64,000 nt of DNA, from positions 62,001-126,000 of the forward strand of contig JBBRQD010000003.1 of assembly GCA_038227045.1 (NCBI GenBank), given 5' to 3'. The position numbers and the translations under genes are program-made. This document shows, in pieces, positions 40,752-50,045 of this stretch. The stretch's first letter is position 1. Each line of letters begins with the position of its first letter. The notes beneath the pieces were generated by a model. The model was not told where the DNA came from and did no database searches. It worked only from the letters and a program-made list of their open reading frames with translations. The DNA comes from JANXLS01 sp038227045. Its GTDB lineage: Bacteria; Planctomycetota; SZUA-567; H5-PLA8.

Positions 40752-41116
40752 AATCGAGAGTCCTAAACAAAATGATTTCATGGAAATCGGATGGACGCGT
40801 TATGGTGTCGCGCCTCGTGAGGCCAAGAACAACGACGCAATTGAATGAACCAGCTACTGCCGAAAAGTGGGATAAAATGGGACAAAATGGGAACAATTCA
40901 AGAATCATCGAAGTTAGCATCGACAATGGGAATAAGTAGACGCTAAAGTTTATAGGCAAGAAAACGAAATGCGCAAGCGACGCACGAAAAATTCGTTCGC
41001 ATTTCACCGAGTGCACAAAACCTAAGTGGCCCATTCCTCGGGGTGGGCCACCCGCACTTGGTGTAAGTAATTGTCATCGGTCCAGCGATTCTGTCGGAAG
41101 CTCAGGAAACATCGAT
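40752..41116. other. 365-bp divergent gap
   Basis: It lies between the giant heme protein gene and the divergent gene at 41117. It contains a TGGGATAAAATGGGACAAAA direct repeat near 40868-40890 and a hairpin at 41026-41051. I see no gene or RNA. Promoters for both sides should be here, but no clear -35/-10 pair stands out. Confidence 0.5.
41026..41051. repeat. Hairpin, GGGTGGCCCACC family (copy 1)
   Basis: GTGGCCCA/TGGGCCAC arms (41026-41033 with 41044-41051). The text resembles the hairpin at 49876-49905 and lacks a T tract here. Confidence 0.65.
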
Positions 41117-43891
41117 ATGGCAATTCCATTGAAGTCCTTGTCTCGTGGCATGTGCTCCATACTGGTGCTCGCAAGCCTGCTTGCCGCGCACGAAACAATC
41201 TGGATTGAAGCCGAGCACCTTGAAGGCGTGAGCGGCTATTGCTGGCCCGCGGGACAGAAGCCGGTCACCGACGGCCATTGGGGCATTTCGGGGCCGGGCT
41301 GGGCGGCGGAGTGGACTCAGGGCGGCGAAAGCAATTTCATGTCCATCGCGTGCGGTGCCGATGACGACAAGGCTGTTGCTGGAATTTCCGTGGAGGTTCC
41401 TGTCGCGGGAACGTATCACGTTTGGGCACGCTTTCGCGACAACCGCGAAGCGAGCAGCCGTTTTCAAATCCGCGTCAACAATGCCGCCGGCCAGCCGACG
41501 TTGCTGACCTATGGCGAGCACCCGGTCGTCGAAGAAGACAACGAACTCAAGCTGTACTGGAACTGGGCATTCGCATGGGAAGGACACGACGTCGCGCTTG
41601 CGGCCGGACGCACGCGCGTGGAGTTGCTCTCGGCATTCAAGGAAAAAGCCTGCCGCCAAATCGATTGCATTGTGTTGACGACCGATCCGTCGTATCGGCC
41701 CCTGATCAAAGAGCAGCCGAGCCATCCGACCTGGGAATTGCTCAAAGGCTACGCCAAAGGAATTGATCCGGCTCTCAAACCGCTGGCGCGGCGCACGGGA
41801 CAATTTACCCTTCCCGCAGCGTGGCAACCGCGCACATTTCGCGACAAGGGCTTCCTTTATTTATGGAACATGGGTGACACAAAATGGGCCGGCGACGATC
41901 CCAAGCGCGTGCCATTTCCGTATCACTTGGGCGACGCCGATGCTCAGGCCGCGTTTGAAAAGAAATACGCGGGCGCAACCGAAGTGCCGATCTTCTCCGA
42001 TACGCGAATTGTTCCCGCATTTCATGGAGCAGGGCCGAGAATTCTGGCCACCGATGCAAAAGATGCCAAGCAAAAACAATCCGCCGCCGAGTTCACTCAC
42101 TGGCTGGACACAAATCCCGAGCGCCCTTGGGCGATGATGATGAATTATGCGCCGACCGAAGTGCTCACGCCCGTCACGCGCGAGAATTTCGTGAAGTACC
42201 GCGATAGATACGTCGGAAACATCGCCGGCGAGAATCTTGGGTATTTCGAATTCGATGCCGCCGCGCTGAAGACCGCAACGGAACACGCCAAGACGCGCCG
42301 CGATCTGGCTGCGGCGTTGACTCAGGTCGGCGTGGCTTCCAACGCGGCGAAATACCTTAAAATGTTCGGACAGGATTGGCCGGACGCGTACCGCGAAGTG
42401 ATCCCCTGCCAGTCCATCGGAATGACGGCGTTTGCGCCACTGTCATATCTATGGGGCGCGCGCACCGTCGGATATGAATCGTCGGCATTGACCGGAAGCC
42501 TCCTGCCGATGCGCATGGCGTTCCTGAGAGGCGCGGCGCGGCAGAATGGCGGCCTGACGTGCACGTACCGATCCTGCAACTTTGGCGACGCATCCACCAT
42601 TTTCAGCGACGCCGGCAGCTTTCACCGCGCGCGCAATATTCTCGACAACTACTACAGCGTGTTCTCCGGCGCCGGTATGACCTGGTACAAAATGGATATC
42701 TGGTATCAGTACATGTCCGGCTCATCCATGTTCTACCATGAGCAGGGATTCGACGAGTACTGGATTCCCGGCGGAACGTCGGCCGCCGGCTTAAAAGAAA
42801 TTCAGCTCTCGCCAAAGGGAAATTTGGTGGACCGTTTCCTGCGTGTAACAAAAGATAAGACCAAGGATCGCGGCGCGCCGTTTACGCCTGTCGCCTTTCT
42901 GCTGGATTACGCACACGGCTGGGAACCCTCGCCCTTTGAGCCGCACGCGTTTGGAAATCAGGCCAAGCGTCCGGATCTCACGCTGTATGGTAACCACGAG
43001 CAGATGCTGAAAGAGTATTTCTGGACTGCGTACTATCCGATCGGTCCCAAGAGCACGGAGCCGATTACGGGAACCAATGAAGTGTACGTACCCGGCGTCT
43101 TCGGCGATATCTTCGACGTGATCTACGCCTATCCCGACGTGAAACGCTGGACCACGCTATCTACCTATCCAGTAGTCATTGCAGCCGGCGACATCGAACT
43201 GACGGTGGAGGAAGGCAAACGTCTGGCCGAGTACATTCAGCAAGGCGGCACACTGATCGTCGCCGACGAGCATTTGAGCGGACCGGGGCTGGCCGCGCTG
43301 GAGTTGCCATCGTTGGGCGCGGTAGCCGAGGCGGATCAATATACCTGGCAACTGACAGCTACACACCACGCCGCTCAGAAGTTCAGGTACAAGCCCATTA
43401 CCGGCGGCACGCCGCTTGCCACGGCCGGCGAAAAGGGCGCCGACGATAAAGTATTCTGCGCAGCGTTTGATCGAGGCCAAGGCCGTCTGATCGTTCTGTC
43501 CGTTCCGCGCGGACTGGGCATCGATCGCGCGGCCGTGCCGGTGCTCGCGCAGCTTATCGCGCATGTCTCGCGCGGATTGATGCCGGTCGCAGTCCTCTCA
43601 GGTTCTGGCACTGGTGGAAGCGACGTGGAATGGATGGTCAATCGCAATGCCACCGGCTGGGTCGTGACCTTACTGAATCCAGCCGGCCAGGCCAAGCCGC
43701 AGCACGGCATCACGCCGACCGATTTTCGCGAAAACCGCCGTGTGAGCATTCACACGAAAGCGCCCGCGAGCAGCGCCGCCGACTGGCTGTTTCCGGACGA
43801 AAAACTGGAGGTGAAAACCGACGGCGCCGGGGGCTCAACGATCGAGTTGACGGTTCCCGCCGGCGGCGTGCGGATTGTCGAGATCAAATGA
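41117..43891 (+). CDS. Large exported protein, probable carbohydrate-active enzyme
   Basis: This 924-residue protein has a signal peptide (CSILVLASLLAAHET, preceded by SLSRG). The N-terminal 200 residues form a jelly-roll carbohydrate-binding-like module (ETIWIEAEHLEGVSGYCWPA and VPVAGTYHVWARFRDN). The middle, about 240-640, contains FLYLWNMGDTKWAGDDP, GAGMTWYKMDIWYQYMSGSS and YHEQGFDEYWIPGGTSAAGL. This looks like a TIM-barrel glycoside hydrolase-type region, but I cannot name the family. At about 650-800 TVEEGKRLAEYIQQGGTLIV is a glutamine-amidotransferase-like domain as in the trimerisation domain of GH42-type enzymes. The last 100 residues form a beta-sandwich. AGGA lies upstream of the ATG. 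A terminator follows. Function as a glycan hydrolase is inference. Confidence 0.7.
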   Translation: MAIPLKSLSRGMCSILVLASLLAAHETIWIEAEHLEGVSGYCWPAGQKPVTDGHWGISGPGWAAEWTQGGESNFMSIACGADDDKAVAGISVEVPVAGTYHVWARFRDNREASSRFQIRVNNAAGQPTLLTYGEHPVVEEDNELKLYWNWAFAWEGHDVALAAGRTRVELLSAFKEKACRQIDCIVLTTDPSYRPLIKEQPSHPTWELLKGYAKGIDPALKPLARRTGQFTLPAAWQPRTFRDKGFLYLWNMGDTKWAGDDPKRVPFPYHLGDADAQAAFEKKYAGATEVPIFSDTRIVPAFHGAGPRILATDAKDAKQKQSAAEFTHWLDTNPERPWAMMMNYAPTEVLTPVTRENFVKYRDRYVGNIAGENLGYFEFDAAALKTATEHAKTRRDLAAALTQVGVASNAAKYLKMFGQDWPDAYREVIPCQSIGMTAFAPLSYLWGARTVGYESSALTGSLLPMRMAFLRGAARQNGGLTCTYRSCNFGDASTIFSDAGSFHRARNILDNYYSVFSGAGMTWYKMDIWYQYMSGSSMFYHEQGFDEYWIPGGTSAAGLKEIQLSPKGNLVDRFLRVTKDKTKDRGAPFTPVAFLLDYAHGWEPSPFEPHAFGNQAKRPDLTLYGNHEQMLKEYFWTAYYPIGPKSTEPITGTNEVYVPGVFGDIFDVIYAYPDVKRWTTLSTYPVVIAAGDIELTVEEGKRLAEYIQQGGTLIVADEHLSGPGLAALELPSLGAVAEADQYTWQLTATHHAAQKFRYKPITGGTPLATAGEKGADDKVFCAAFDRGQGRLIVLSVPRGLGIDRAAVPVLAQLIAHVSRGLMPVAVLSGSGTGGSDVEWMVNRNATGWVVTLLNPAGQAKPQHGITPTDFRENRRVSIHTKAPASSAADWLFPDEKLEVKTDGAGGSTIELTVPAGGVRIVEIK

Positions 43892-43922
43892 AAGCGCGCG
43901 CGTGTGGCGTCGCGCTTTTTTC
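43891..43922 (+). terminator. Rho-independent terminator after the 41117-43891 gene
   Basis: AAAGCGCG/CGCGCTTT stem (43891-43898 with 43911-43918) with a GC-rich loop is followed by T residues. It begins on the last base of the stop codon. Confidence 0.75.
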
Positions 43923-43994
43923 AAATTTCGAATTTTAGTATTCCCAACACTCGCTAAACTACTCCACTTCAAAAAAGGATGGGACCAACTCCGG

Positions 43995-46900
43995 ATGGAC
44001 GTGTCGAAAATGTCAGATGCAAGCGAATCGAATACAATTCCCGAGGGAAGCGCGGCCGATGCCTTCCCCAGTCAATATGACCCCAGGCAGTTTGAGGACC
44101 GCATCTACGCGGACTGGGAGTGCGCCGGGGTCTTTCATGCCGAAGTTCCGAAGGACGCGTCGAGCGGACGCCAGCCGTATTGCGTCATGATTCCACCGCC
44201 CAATGTCACGGGCGTACTGCATCTCGGCCATGCGTTGAACAACTCGATTCAGGACGCGTTGATCCGTTACCGCCGCATGACCGGTTGCGAAACGCTGTGG
44301 ATGCCCGGCACCGATCACGCCGGCATCGCCACTCAAAACGTGGTCGAAAAACAGATCGCGAAAGCCGAGAAAAAGAACCGCTACCAGATCGGACGCACGG
44401 AACTAATCAGGCGCATCTGGGAATGGAAAGAAGAGTCCGGCGGCACGATCCTCACCCAGCTCCGCAAGCTCGGCGCGTCCTGCGACTGGGCGCGCACACG
44501 CTTTACCATGGATGAGGGGCTGTCCAAAGCCGTGCGTCACGCCTTCGTCAAACTGTATGAAGATGGCCTGCTGTATCGCGGCAAAAAATACCTCGTGAAT
44601 TGGTGCCCGCGCTGCCGCACGACGCTCAGCGACGACGAAGTGGAGCACGAAGAAATCAAAGGCAAACTCTACGAGCTGCATTATCCGCTCGCGGACGGCT
44701 CGGGCCAGTTGACCGTGGCCACGACGCGCCCCGAAACCATGCTCGGTGACACCGCTGTGGCCGTGCACCCCGACGATGAACGCTACAAACAGTACGTGGG
44801 CAAATTCATAGAGCTGCCGCTGGTCGGCCGCAAGATCCCAATCGTGGCCGACAGCGCGCTGGAACTGGGCTTCGGCACGGGTTGTTTGAAGGTGACCCCG
44901 GCGCACGACACGGTCGATTATGACATCGGGCAGCGGCACAATCTTCAAGCGATCAATATTCTGACCGAAGCCGGCGCGATCAACGAAAACGCGCCCGCTC
45001 AGTATCGCGGACTCGACCGCTTTAAAGCGCGCGAAAAGATCATTGAGGATCTCAAGGCGCTGGGTCTCGTGGGCGAGATCAAGGACCACCCGCAGCAAGT
45101 GGGGCACTGCTACCGCTGCCACACCATCGTGGAGCCGTATCTCACGCCGCAGTGGTTTGTGAAAATGAAGCCGCTCAGCGAACTGGCCGTGAAAGCCACC
45201 GCCGAAGGGCGTGTGAAGTTCCATCCTGAACGCTGGGAAAAAGTGTACCTGAAGTGGTTCGATGAAGTGCGCGACTGGCCGGTGTCGCGACAGGTGTGGT
45301 GGGGCCACCGGCTGCCGGTGTGGTACGATCTCGAAGAAAACAAAGCGCACATCACAGCACTCGAAGTTGGAGAAAACGAGCCGTACGACGCCGATCTGAA
45401 CGGCAAGCGGATTCGCTATGTGATCGGCGAACATGCCAAGCCGATCGTGGCGATTGAGAATCCCGCCAAGAGCTACCGCTACGCGGGCAAGCATTTGATT
45501 CAAGAATCCGACGTGCTCGACACGTGGTTCTCCAGCGCGCTCTGGCCGTTCAGTACGCTGGGCTGGCCGGACAAAACGCCCGAGCTCGATTATTTTTATC
45601 CAACGAACACGCTCGTGACCTCGCGCGGCATCATCTATTTCTGGGTGGCGCGCATGGTGATGATGGGCGAAAAACTGCTCGGGAAGGTGCCGTTCCGCGA
45701 CGTGATGATTCACGGCACCGTGCTCGACGGTGACGGCGTGATCATGTCCAAAAGCCTGGGCAACGGCGTGGATCCGTTGGACATCATCAAGCGCTACGGC
45801 GCGGACGCGATGCGCTTTACGCTGCTGGACATGAGCACCGGCGGGCAGGACATCAAGTTCCCGTTGCAAATCGTCTGCCCGCATTGCGACGAATCGCAGG
45901 AACTGCCGCGCAAGCGCTCGGTCCCGACGATGAACTGCAAGAAGTGCAAAAAGGAATTCCAGCAGCCGGTGCCCAACGAAAAACCGCTGCCCGAACCGGC
46001 GCCGCTTATGGGGCCGCTCGACAGCCCGCGTTTTGAAAAAGGACGCAACTTCGCGAACAAAGTGTGGAATGCCTCGCGCTTTGTGATGATCAGCATTGAC
46101 GCAGCGAACGAGGGAACGAGTGCCGCCGCAACGCCTGAGAAGCTCGAATTGCGCGCGGAGGATAAATGGATTCTTTCGCGACTCAACAGCACGATTCAAG
46201 CGCAAACGCAGGCGCTCGACGCATTCGAACTGAGCAAGGCCACGAACGCTTTGTATGACTTCTTCTGGAACGAGTTCTGCGCGTGGTATATCGAACTGGC
46301 CAAGCCGCGCATGGCTGCCAACGCCGACGCGGCCGATCGTGCCGCGACGAAGGCAATGCTGCTACATGTTCTTGACCGCTCTCTGCGGTTGCTGCATCCG
46401 TTCTGTCCGTTCATCAGCGAGGCGCTTTGGGTGGAGCTGAACAAGCGTGCGGTGCCTGCGGCGCGCAATCTGGGCGCTGAATATAAAGGGGATGCGAATC
46501 GTCAGAGTGACGAACTGCTGGCGATTGCGGGATGGCCGAAGTCGGACGTGGCGCGCATCGATGCCGCGCTGGAGGCGCAGTTCGCCAGCCTCTTTGACGC
46601 GGTGGTGGCGGTGCGCGCGGTGCGGCAGGAGTTGATTGACAATTCGCCGAAGGAAAAGAAGAAGGACGTGTCGGCAGCGATTTCAGGAAAACTGAGCGTG
46701 GCGATCCGCACTGCCAGCGCCGATTTGGCGGCGCGTCTGAAGGAACAAAGTCACATCCTCGAACGCATGGCGAATACCCTGCCGCCGGAGATCGCGGGCC
46801 AGGAATTGGCGGCTCCTCATCCGTCCAGTGCCACGGCAATTAAGGGCGGAACGATTTACGTTGGGTTGTCGAGCGATTTGGTGGATGTGGAGAAGTTGCG

Positions 46901-47204
46901 TCTGGCCAAAGAGATCAAGAATTGCGAGCAGTATATCCCTCGAATTGAAGGCAAGCTGAAGAACGACAATTTCGTCAAGAACGCGCCGCCGGAAGTGGTC
47001 GAGGAAGAGCGCGCCCGGTTGAACGACGCAAACACGAAATTGATCAGCCTGACGGCGGCGCTCACTCGCTTGCAAACGCCAGAACCAGCGTCGGCGCCAG
47101 TTGTGGCGCGCGCGGAGAAACAAGAAGTAAAGCGGGAAGAAAAACAAGAGCCAAAGGCGGCCGTGATTGAAACGAAAGACAAAAAGCGCAAGACAAAGAA
47201 GTGA
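43995..47204 (+). CDS. valS: Valyl-tRNA synthetase with zinc-ribbon insertion
   Basis: This 1069-residue class I synthetase charges tRNA-Val. HIGH-type motif PPPNVTGVLHLGHAL lies near residues 66-80 and the KMSKS-type motif GVIMSKSLGN near 580. The editing domain (TVATTRPETMLGDTAVAVHP and GLKVTPAHDTVDYDIG-like) is intact. About 40 residues past KMSKS, after TGGQDIKFPLQ, there is an insertion with CPHCDE and CKKCKKEF (about 625-655). Its two CXXC pairs look like a zinc ribbon and are not part of the usual ValRS core. The C-terminal coiled coil (LAKEIKNCEQYIPRIEGKL) is followed by a Lys/Glu-rich tail of about 50 residues. ATG at 43995; ATG at 44010 is an alternative. Confidence 0.95.
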   Translation: MDVSKMSDASESNTIPEGSAADAFPSQYDPRQFEDRIYADWECAGVFHAEVPKDASSGRQPYCVMIPPPNVTGVLHLGHALNNSIQDALIRYRRMTGCETLWMPGTDHAGIATQNVVEKQIAKAEKKNRYQIGRTELIRRIWEWKEESGGTILTQLRKLGASCDWARTRFTMDEGLSKAVRHAFVKLYEDGLLYRGKKYLVNWCPRCRTTLSDDEVEHEEIKGKLYELHYPLADGSGQLTVATTRPETMLGDTAVAVHPDDERYKQYVGKFIELPLVGRKIPIVADSALELGFGTGCLKVTPAHDTVDYDIGQRHNLQAINILTEAGAINENAPAQYRGLDRFKAREKIIEDLKALGLVGEIKDHPQQVGHCYRCHTIVEPYLTPQWFVKMKPLSELAVKATAEGRVKFHPERWEKVYLKWFDEVRDWPVSRQVWWGHRLPVWYDLEENKAHITALEVGENEPYDADLNGKRIRYVIGEHAKPIVAIENPAKSYRYAGKHLIQESDVLDTWFSSALWPFSTLGWPDKTPELDYFYPTNTLVTSRGIIYFWVARMVMMGEKLLGKVPFRDVMIHGTVLDGDGVIMSKSLGNGVDPLDIIKRYGADAMRFTLLDMSTGGQDIKFPLQIVCPHCDESQELPRKRSVPTMNCKKCKKEFQQPVPNEKPLPEPAPLMGPLDSPRFEKGRNFANKVWNASRFVMISIDAANEGTSAAATPEKLELRAEDKWILSRLNSTIQAQTQALDAFELSKATNALYDFFWNEFCAWYIELAKPRMAANADAADRAATKAMLLHVLDRSLRLLHPFCPFISEALWVELNKRAVPAARNLGAEYKGDANRQSDELLAIAGWPKSDVARIDAALEAQFASLFDAVVAVRAVRQELIDNSPKEKKKDVSAAISGKLSVAIRTASADLAARLKEQSHILERMANTLPPEIAGQELAAPHPSSATAIKGGTIYVGLSSDLVDVEKLRLAKEIKNCEQYIPRIEGKLKNDNFVKNAPPEVVEEERARLNDANTKLISLTAALTRLQTPEPASAPVVARAEKQEVKREEKQEPKAAVIETKDKKRKTKK

Positions 47205-47256
47205 GACGTTGGATTTGAAGCGCAATCGAAATTCCTAACCCCTACGTGAGGCAAGT

Positions 47257-47916
47257 ATGAAATTGGCAATGGCGGCAGTATTGAGCGTATGCATGTTGGC
47301 GGCGTTCTGTTTTGCGGCGGCCGTTGCGGCGGAAGAGGTCACGGAGAAACAGCCCGTTTTTCTGTTGTGCCCGCACCACGAGCGCTACGGTTCGTGGTCG
47401 CTCTATTTGACGCTCGATAAAAACGATCCGAGCAAGCCGTTGAGCCTGGGTTTGGAGGAGCTAGTCGATAAGAACAGCAAGGACGACGGCAGCTACGATA
47501 AAGTGATTGCAGCGCAGAACAATCCGGCCACCGAGCGGGTGGACCTCGGCAAGCTCGACGCAAAAGCGTTTGGTTCCGGCTCATTGAGCGTCTCCAAAAA
47601 CAACGCACTCAACGTCACCTGTACGCCCGACGGCGACGCCTTGAAGTTGATGATCGACATGCGCATCAGCGCCGACGGACATTTTATCGTCGGAGGCTCC
47701 GAAGCGAACAAACGCAACATCGTGTTAAAGTACAACAAGGTTTTGAAAAAATGGAATGCCTACGCCACGGTGCTGGAGGATAAGGACGGTCATAATGTCG
47801 TCGGCGCGGAACCCGTGATGGTCACCGGCTTGGCCTTCCCGGTCACGGGGACGGGAATTTACCGCATCGTTGCAGCGCTCCCGGGCGGCAAAGCTGTGTT
47901 GGTTTATGATAAATAA
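47257..47916 (+). CDS. Exported protein of unknown function
   Basis: This 219-residue protein has a signal peptide (LAMAAVLSVCMLAAFCFAAA, cleavage after VAA). The mature part looks all-beta: PVFLLCPHHERYGSWSLYLT, then ALKLMIDMRISADGHFIVGG, then VLKYNKVLKKWNAYATVLED, and a final IYRIVAALPGGKAVLVYDK. No conserved motif or family is recognised. GAGG lies 6 bases before the ATG. It follows valS by 52 bases on the same strand with no terminator seen, so it may be co-transcribed. It converges with the lipoprotein gene, leaving 15 bases between stops. Confidence 0.75.
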   Translation: MKLAMAAVLSVCMLAAFCFAAAVAAEEVTEKQPVFLLCPHHERYGSWSLYLTLDKNDPSKPLSLGLEELVDKNSKDDGSYDKVIAAQNNPATERVDLGKLDAKAFGSGSLSVSKNNALNVTCTPDGDALKLMIDMRISADGHFIVGGSEANKRNIVLKYNKVLKKWNAYATVLEDKDGHNVVGAEPVMVTGLAFPVTGTGIYRIVAALPGGKAVLVYDK

Positions 47917-47931
47917 GAACGCGCCTGCTGC

Positions 47932-48252
47932 TCATTTGGATTCGATGACAGCAGCGGGCTCGACCGATTTCGCGTCGGTTTCGCGGCGCTGCTGTTCGGC
48001 CGCTCTGCGTTGCGCGTCGATCTGCGATTGCAGCACCACCGGTCCGCCGTCTTTGGTTCGGACGTCCAGCACGCCGCCTACGCGCAGAGTCGGTTCGAGG
48101 CGCGGATCGGATGTGACGTAGTCGACGACGTGAACGCCGTGCGAATCTGACTCCGCGACGGGTTCGGACGCGTGCCGCTCCGAGCTCGATTGGCAACCGG
48201 CGGTCAGCGCCAGTGCAACGGTGCTCAGGATGAATTTCAATCGATTGGTCAT
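47932..48252 (-). CDS. Small lipoprotein
   Basis: This 106-residue protein has a signal peptide with lipobox LTAGC (Cys at residue 20) followed by a Ser-rich linker, so it should be lipid-anchored. The rest contains VDYVTSDPRLEPTLRVGGVL and DVRTKDGGPVVLQSQ, then a charged helix (AQRRAAEQQRRETDAKS). No family is recognised. There is no ribosome site; instead TATAAT on the minus strand (48260-48265) ends 7 bases before the ATG, which may mean a very short or absent leader. It diverges from the sigma factor gene. Confidence 0.75.
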   Translation of the reverse strand: MTNRLKFILSTVALALTAGCQSSSERHASEPVAESDSHGVHVVDYVTSDPRLEPTLRVGGVLDVRTKDGGPVVLQSQIDAQRRAAEQQRRETDAKSVEPAAVIESK

Positions 48253-48554
48253 CTGCGGTATTATAGCGCACGGTGCACTCGTATATAGAGCAAAACGAAC
48301 CGCATCGGTTCGCGGTCGAAAAGCCCCTTTGAAAACTTCACCTGCTCAACTTCTGAAAACCGCCTTTTTTCAGTAACGCTCTGCACCTTGTTCTGTTTAT
48401 AATTATCTGAGGCGTTTCGTTGTTATGTTGAGCCGAAATCCGTTCGGCTCTACCTTTGGCAGAGTTAGGCTCAATAAGTCACAAAATGCGTCCAGAATTA
48501 TGCGAACCTTTCTCGGATCGATACGTAATGACTAACGACGATGGGAGGAAATCA
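48253..48554. other. 302-bp divergent promoter region before the sigma factor gene
   Basis: No gene is called here. A perfect TATAAT at 48398-48403 (plus strand) is a candidate -10, but the -35 is weak. AGCCGAAATCCGTTCGGCTC at 48432-48451 is a 6-bp-arm hairpin (AGCCGA/TCGGCT) in the probable leader. An open extension of the sigma gene frame back to 48456 lacks a ribosome site. Confidence 0.5.
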
Positions 48555-49220
48555 ATGACGTCCGCCGCTGTGGCGTTTAACGCATCCGCGTTGGTGCCGG
48601 CCATTGACACTCCTGGCGTCGCCCGCTTGAAGCTTGTGATGCCGGTGCAAAGCGCCTCCCGCAGCGACGAAGATTTGTTCGAACACGCGGCAAAGGGCGA
48701 TCGCGACGCGTTGGGGAATTTGATCGGACGGTACGAAGACTTCCTTTTCGGTCTTTTGGTTCGACTGGCTGGAGGTGACGAACACCGCGCCGAGGATTTT
48801 TTTCAGGACACGTTTTTAAATGCGATGCGTGCGTCAGCCACGTTCGACACAAAAAAAGCGTTCAAACCGTGGATCACGGCGATCGCGGTCAATCTGGTTC
48901 GCGACGATGCGCGAAAGCGCAAAGTTCGCTCCGAAGTGGGATTGGACACCAGCGGGCCGGACGACGACCGCGATCGCATCGATCCGGTGTCGTTGAACGA
49001 AGATCCGGGGATTGCGGCCGAACGGCGGGACGAAGAAGAAAAAGTCCGCCGCGCACTGAACCGGCTGACCGCGTTGGAGCGAGAAGTGGTGCTGTTGCAC
49101 TTCTTCAATAACTTGACGCTTCAGGAGACGGCGAGCGCCTTGAGTGCGCCGCTCGGAACGATCAAGAGCCGCTTGCATGCGGCGTTGCAGCGCTTGAATG
49201 GAATGTTGTCGAAGGCATGA
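48555..49220 (+). CDS. ECF-type RNA polymerase sigma factor
   Basis: This 221-residue sigma factor should direct RNA polymerase to a small regulon. Region 2 is LFEHAAKGDRDALGNLIGRY to HRAEDFFQDTFLNAMRASAT (about residues 39-90), and FKPWITAIAVNLVRDDARKR is region 2.4. Region 4 is ALNRLTALEREVVLLHFFNN with helix-turn-helix SALSAPLGTIKSRLHAALQR at about 160-215. A negatively charged linker joins them. The N-terminal 35 residues are an extra extension. ATG at 48555 has a GGGAGG site. The next gene, 119 bases on, encodes a membrane protein that could be its regulator. Confidence 0.93.
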   Translation: MTSAAVAFNASALVPAIDTPGVARLKLVMPVQSASRSDEDLFEHAAKGDRDALGNLIGRYEDFLFGLLVRLAGGDEHRAEDFFQDTFLNAMRASATFDTKKAFKPWITAIAVNLVRDDARKRKVRSEVGLDTSGPDDDRDRIDPVSLNEDPGIAAERRDEEEKVRRALNRLTALEREVVLLHFFNNLTLQETASALSAPLGTIKSRLHAALQRLNGMLSKA

Positions 49221-49339
49221 GAATTGCACCAGAAGAAAGTAATGCGGCGAAACCGAGTTGGGCAGGATGATTTTTAGCCATTGTGTGCGATTGCGCTGCA
49301 CGCGCCAAACCAAGTAGTGGAAAGACAGAGAGGTGATCT

Positions 49340-49798
49340 ATGAGCGGAAATAACAACGATTGGCTGGAACCGGAACTTCAAACAGCGGGACGCTCCGTTG
49401 CGCGTCTCGGCCGTTCAAAAGCCCCGGCCGGTCTGATTGAACGAACTCTTGAAAAGGCCGCTCTGATCAAGCCTCTGCGGAAGAAGCTTCTGTTGTTTCG
49501 TCCGATCACTCATCCACTGGCGCGCGTGGCCGCTGTGGCGATGCTGATGTCGATGGTCATGACGGTCCCGCTGACCGATCCGGACACCGTTGAAACGGTT
49601 GGCCGGCGGATCGAATACAATGTGGTTGGCACAAAAGCCGTCGATCGATTCGAACAGCTCATGGATGGATTGCTGGCCAAGATCAGCACCGAGGGGTATT
49701 CGCAGAACGAACTGGATGGACTGATTGGCGTTTACCCCAACAATCCGAAATTCGTTAAACCGCCGCCAATGAAGCGCCGGGTGCAACCGGGCGTTTAG
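49340..49798 (+). CDS. Membrane protein, candidate sigma-factor partner
   Basis: This 152-residue protein has one membrane segment (about residues 57-77, PLARVAAVAMLMSMVMTVPL). The cytosolic N-terminus is about 55 residues with RSVARLGRSKAPAGLIERTL. The periplasmic C-terminus contains VDRFEQLMDGLLAKISTEGY. Topology and position directly after an ECF sigma gene match anti-sigma factors. However, no zinc-binding HXXXCXXC anti-sigma motif is present, so this role is only suggested by context. GAGGTGA lies 5 bases before the ATG. A repeat and a terminator follow. Confidence 0.7.
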   Translation: MSGNNNDWLEPELQTAGRSVARLGRSKAPAGLIERTLEKAALIKPLRKKLLLFRPITHPLARVAAVAMLMSMVMTVPLTDPDTVETVGRRIEYNVVGTKAVDRFEQLMDGLLAKISTEGYSQNELDGLIGVYPNNPKFVKPPPMKRRVQPGV

Positions 49799-49815
49799 CC
49801 GCGACTATTTTTAAA

Positions 49816-49841
49816 CCGCGAATAACGCGAATTTTCGCGAA
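49816..49841. repeat. Dispersed repeat, CGCGAATAACGCGAA family (copy 2)
   Basis: These 26 bases are identical in reverse complement to 1946-1971. It lies 18 bases after the stop of the membrane protein gene. Confidence 0.85.
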
Positions 49842-49875
49842 AAGATTTGGGTTTGTTGTGATTAAATTTTAAAAA

Positions 49876-49914
49876 CGGGTGGCCATCCTCTGGGTGAGCC
49901 ACCCGCTTTTTTTT
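49876..49914 (+). terminator. Rho-independent terminator, GGGTGGCC hairpin family
   Basis: CGGGTGGC/GCCACCCG stem (49876-49883 with 49898-49905) is followed by eight T (49907-49914). The stem text is shared with the hairpin at 41026. Confidence 0.85.
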
Positions 49915-50045
49915 CAAATTGCATTCGCTGAATAATTTCAACTTTCTTTGTAGTGTTCGGCCGTCTTTCTCCCGGACTGGTTTAGTCATTGAAGTCAACG
50001 TGTCGGTCCCGATATGCTTGTAATACTCCTTGAAAGAAGCCAACC

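Noticed and set aside
40868..40890. TGGGATAAAATGGGACAAAA direct repeat as an iteron or origin signal
   Set aside because: There are only two to three short units with no DnaA boxes or replication initiator gene nearby.
44403..46205. Minus-strand open frame of 600 codons opposite valS
   Set aside because: It is exactly antisense to conserved ValRS motifs and has shadow-type composition (Arg/His/Val rich).
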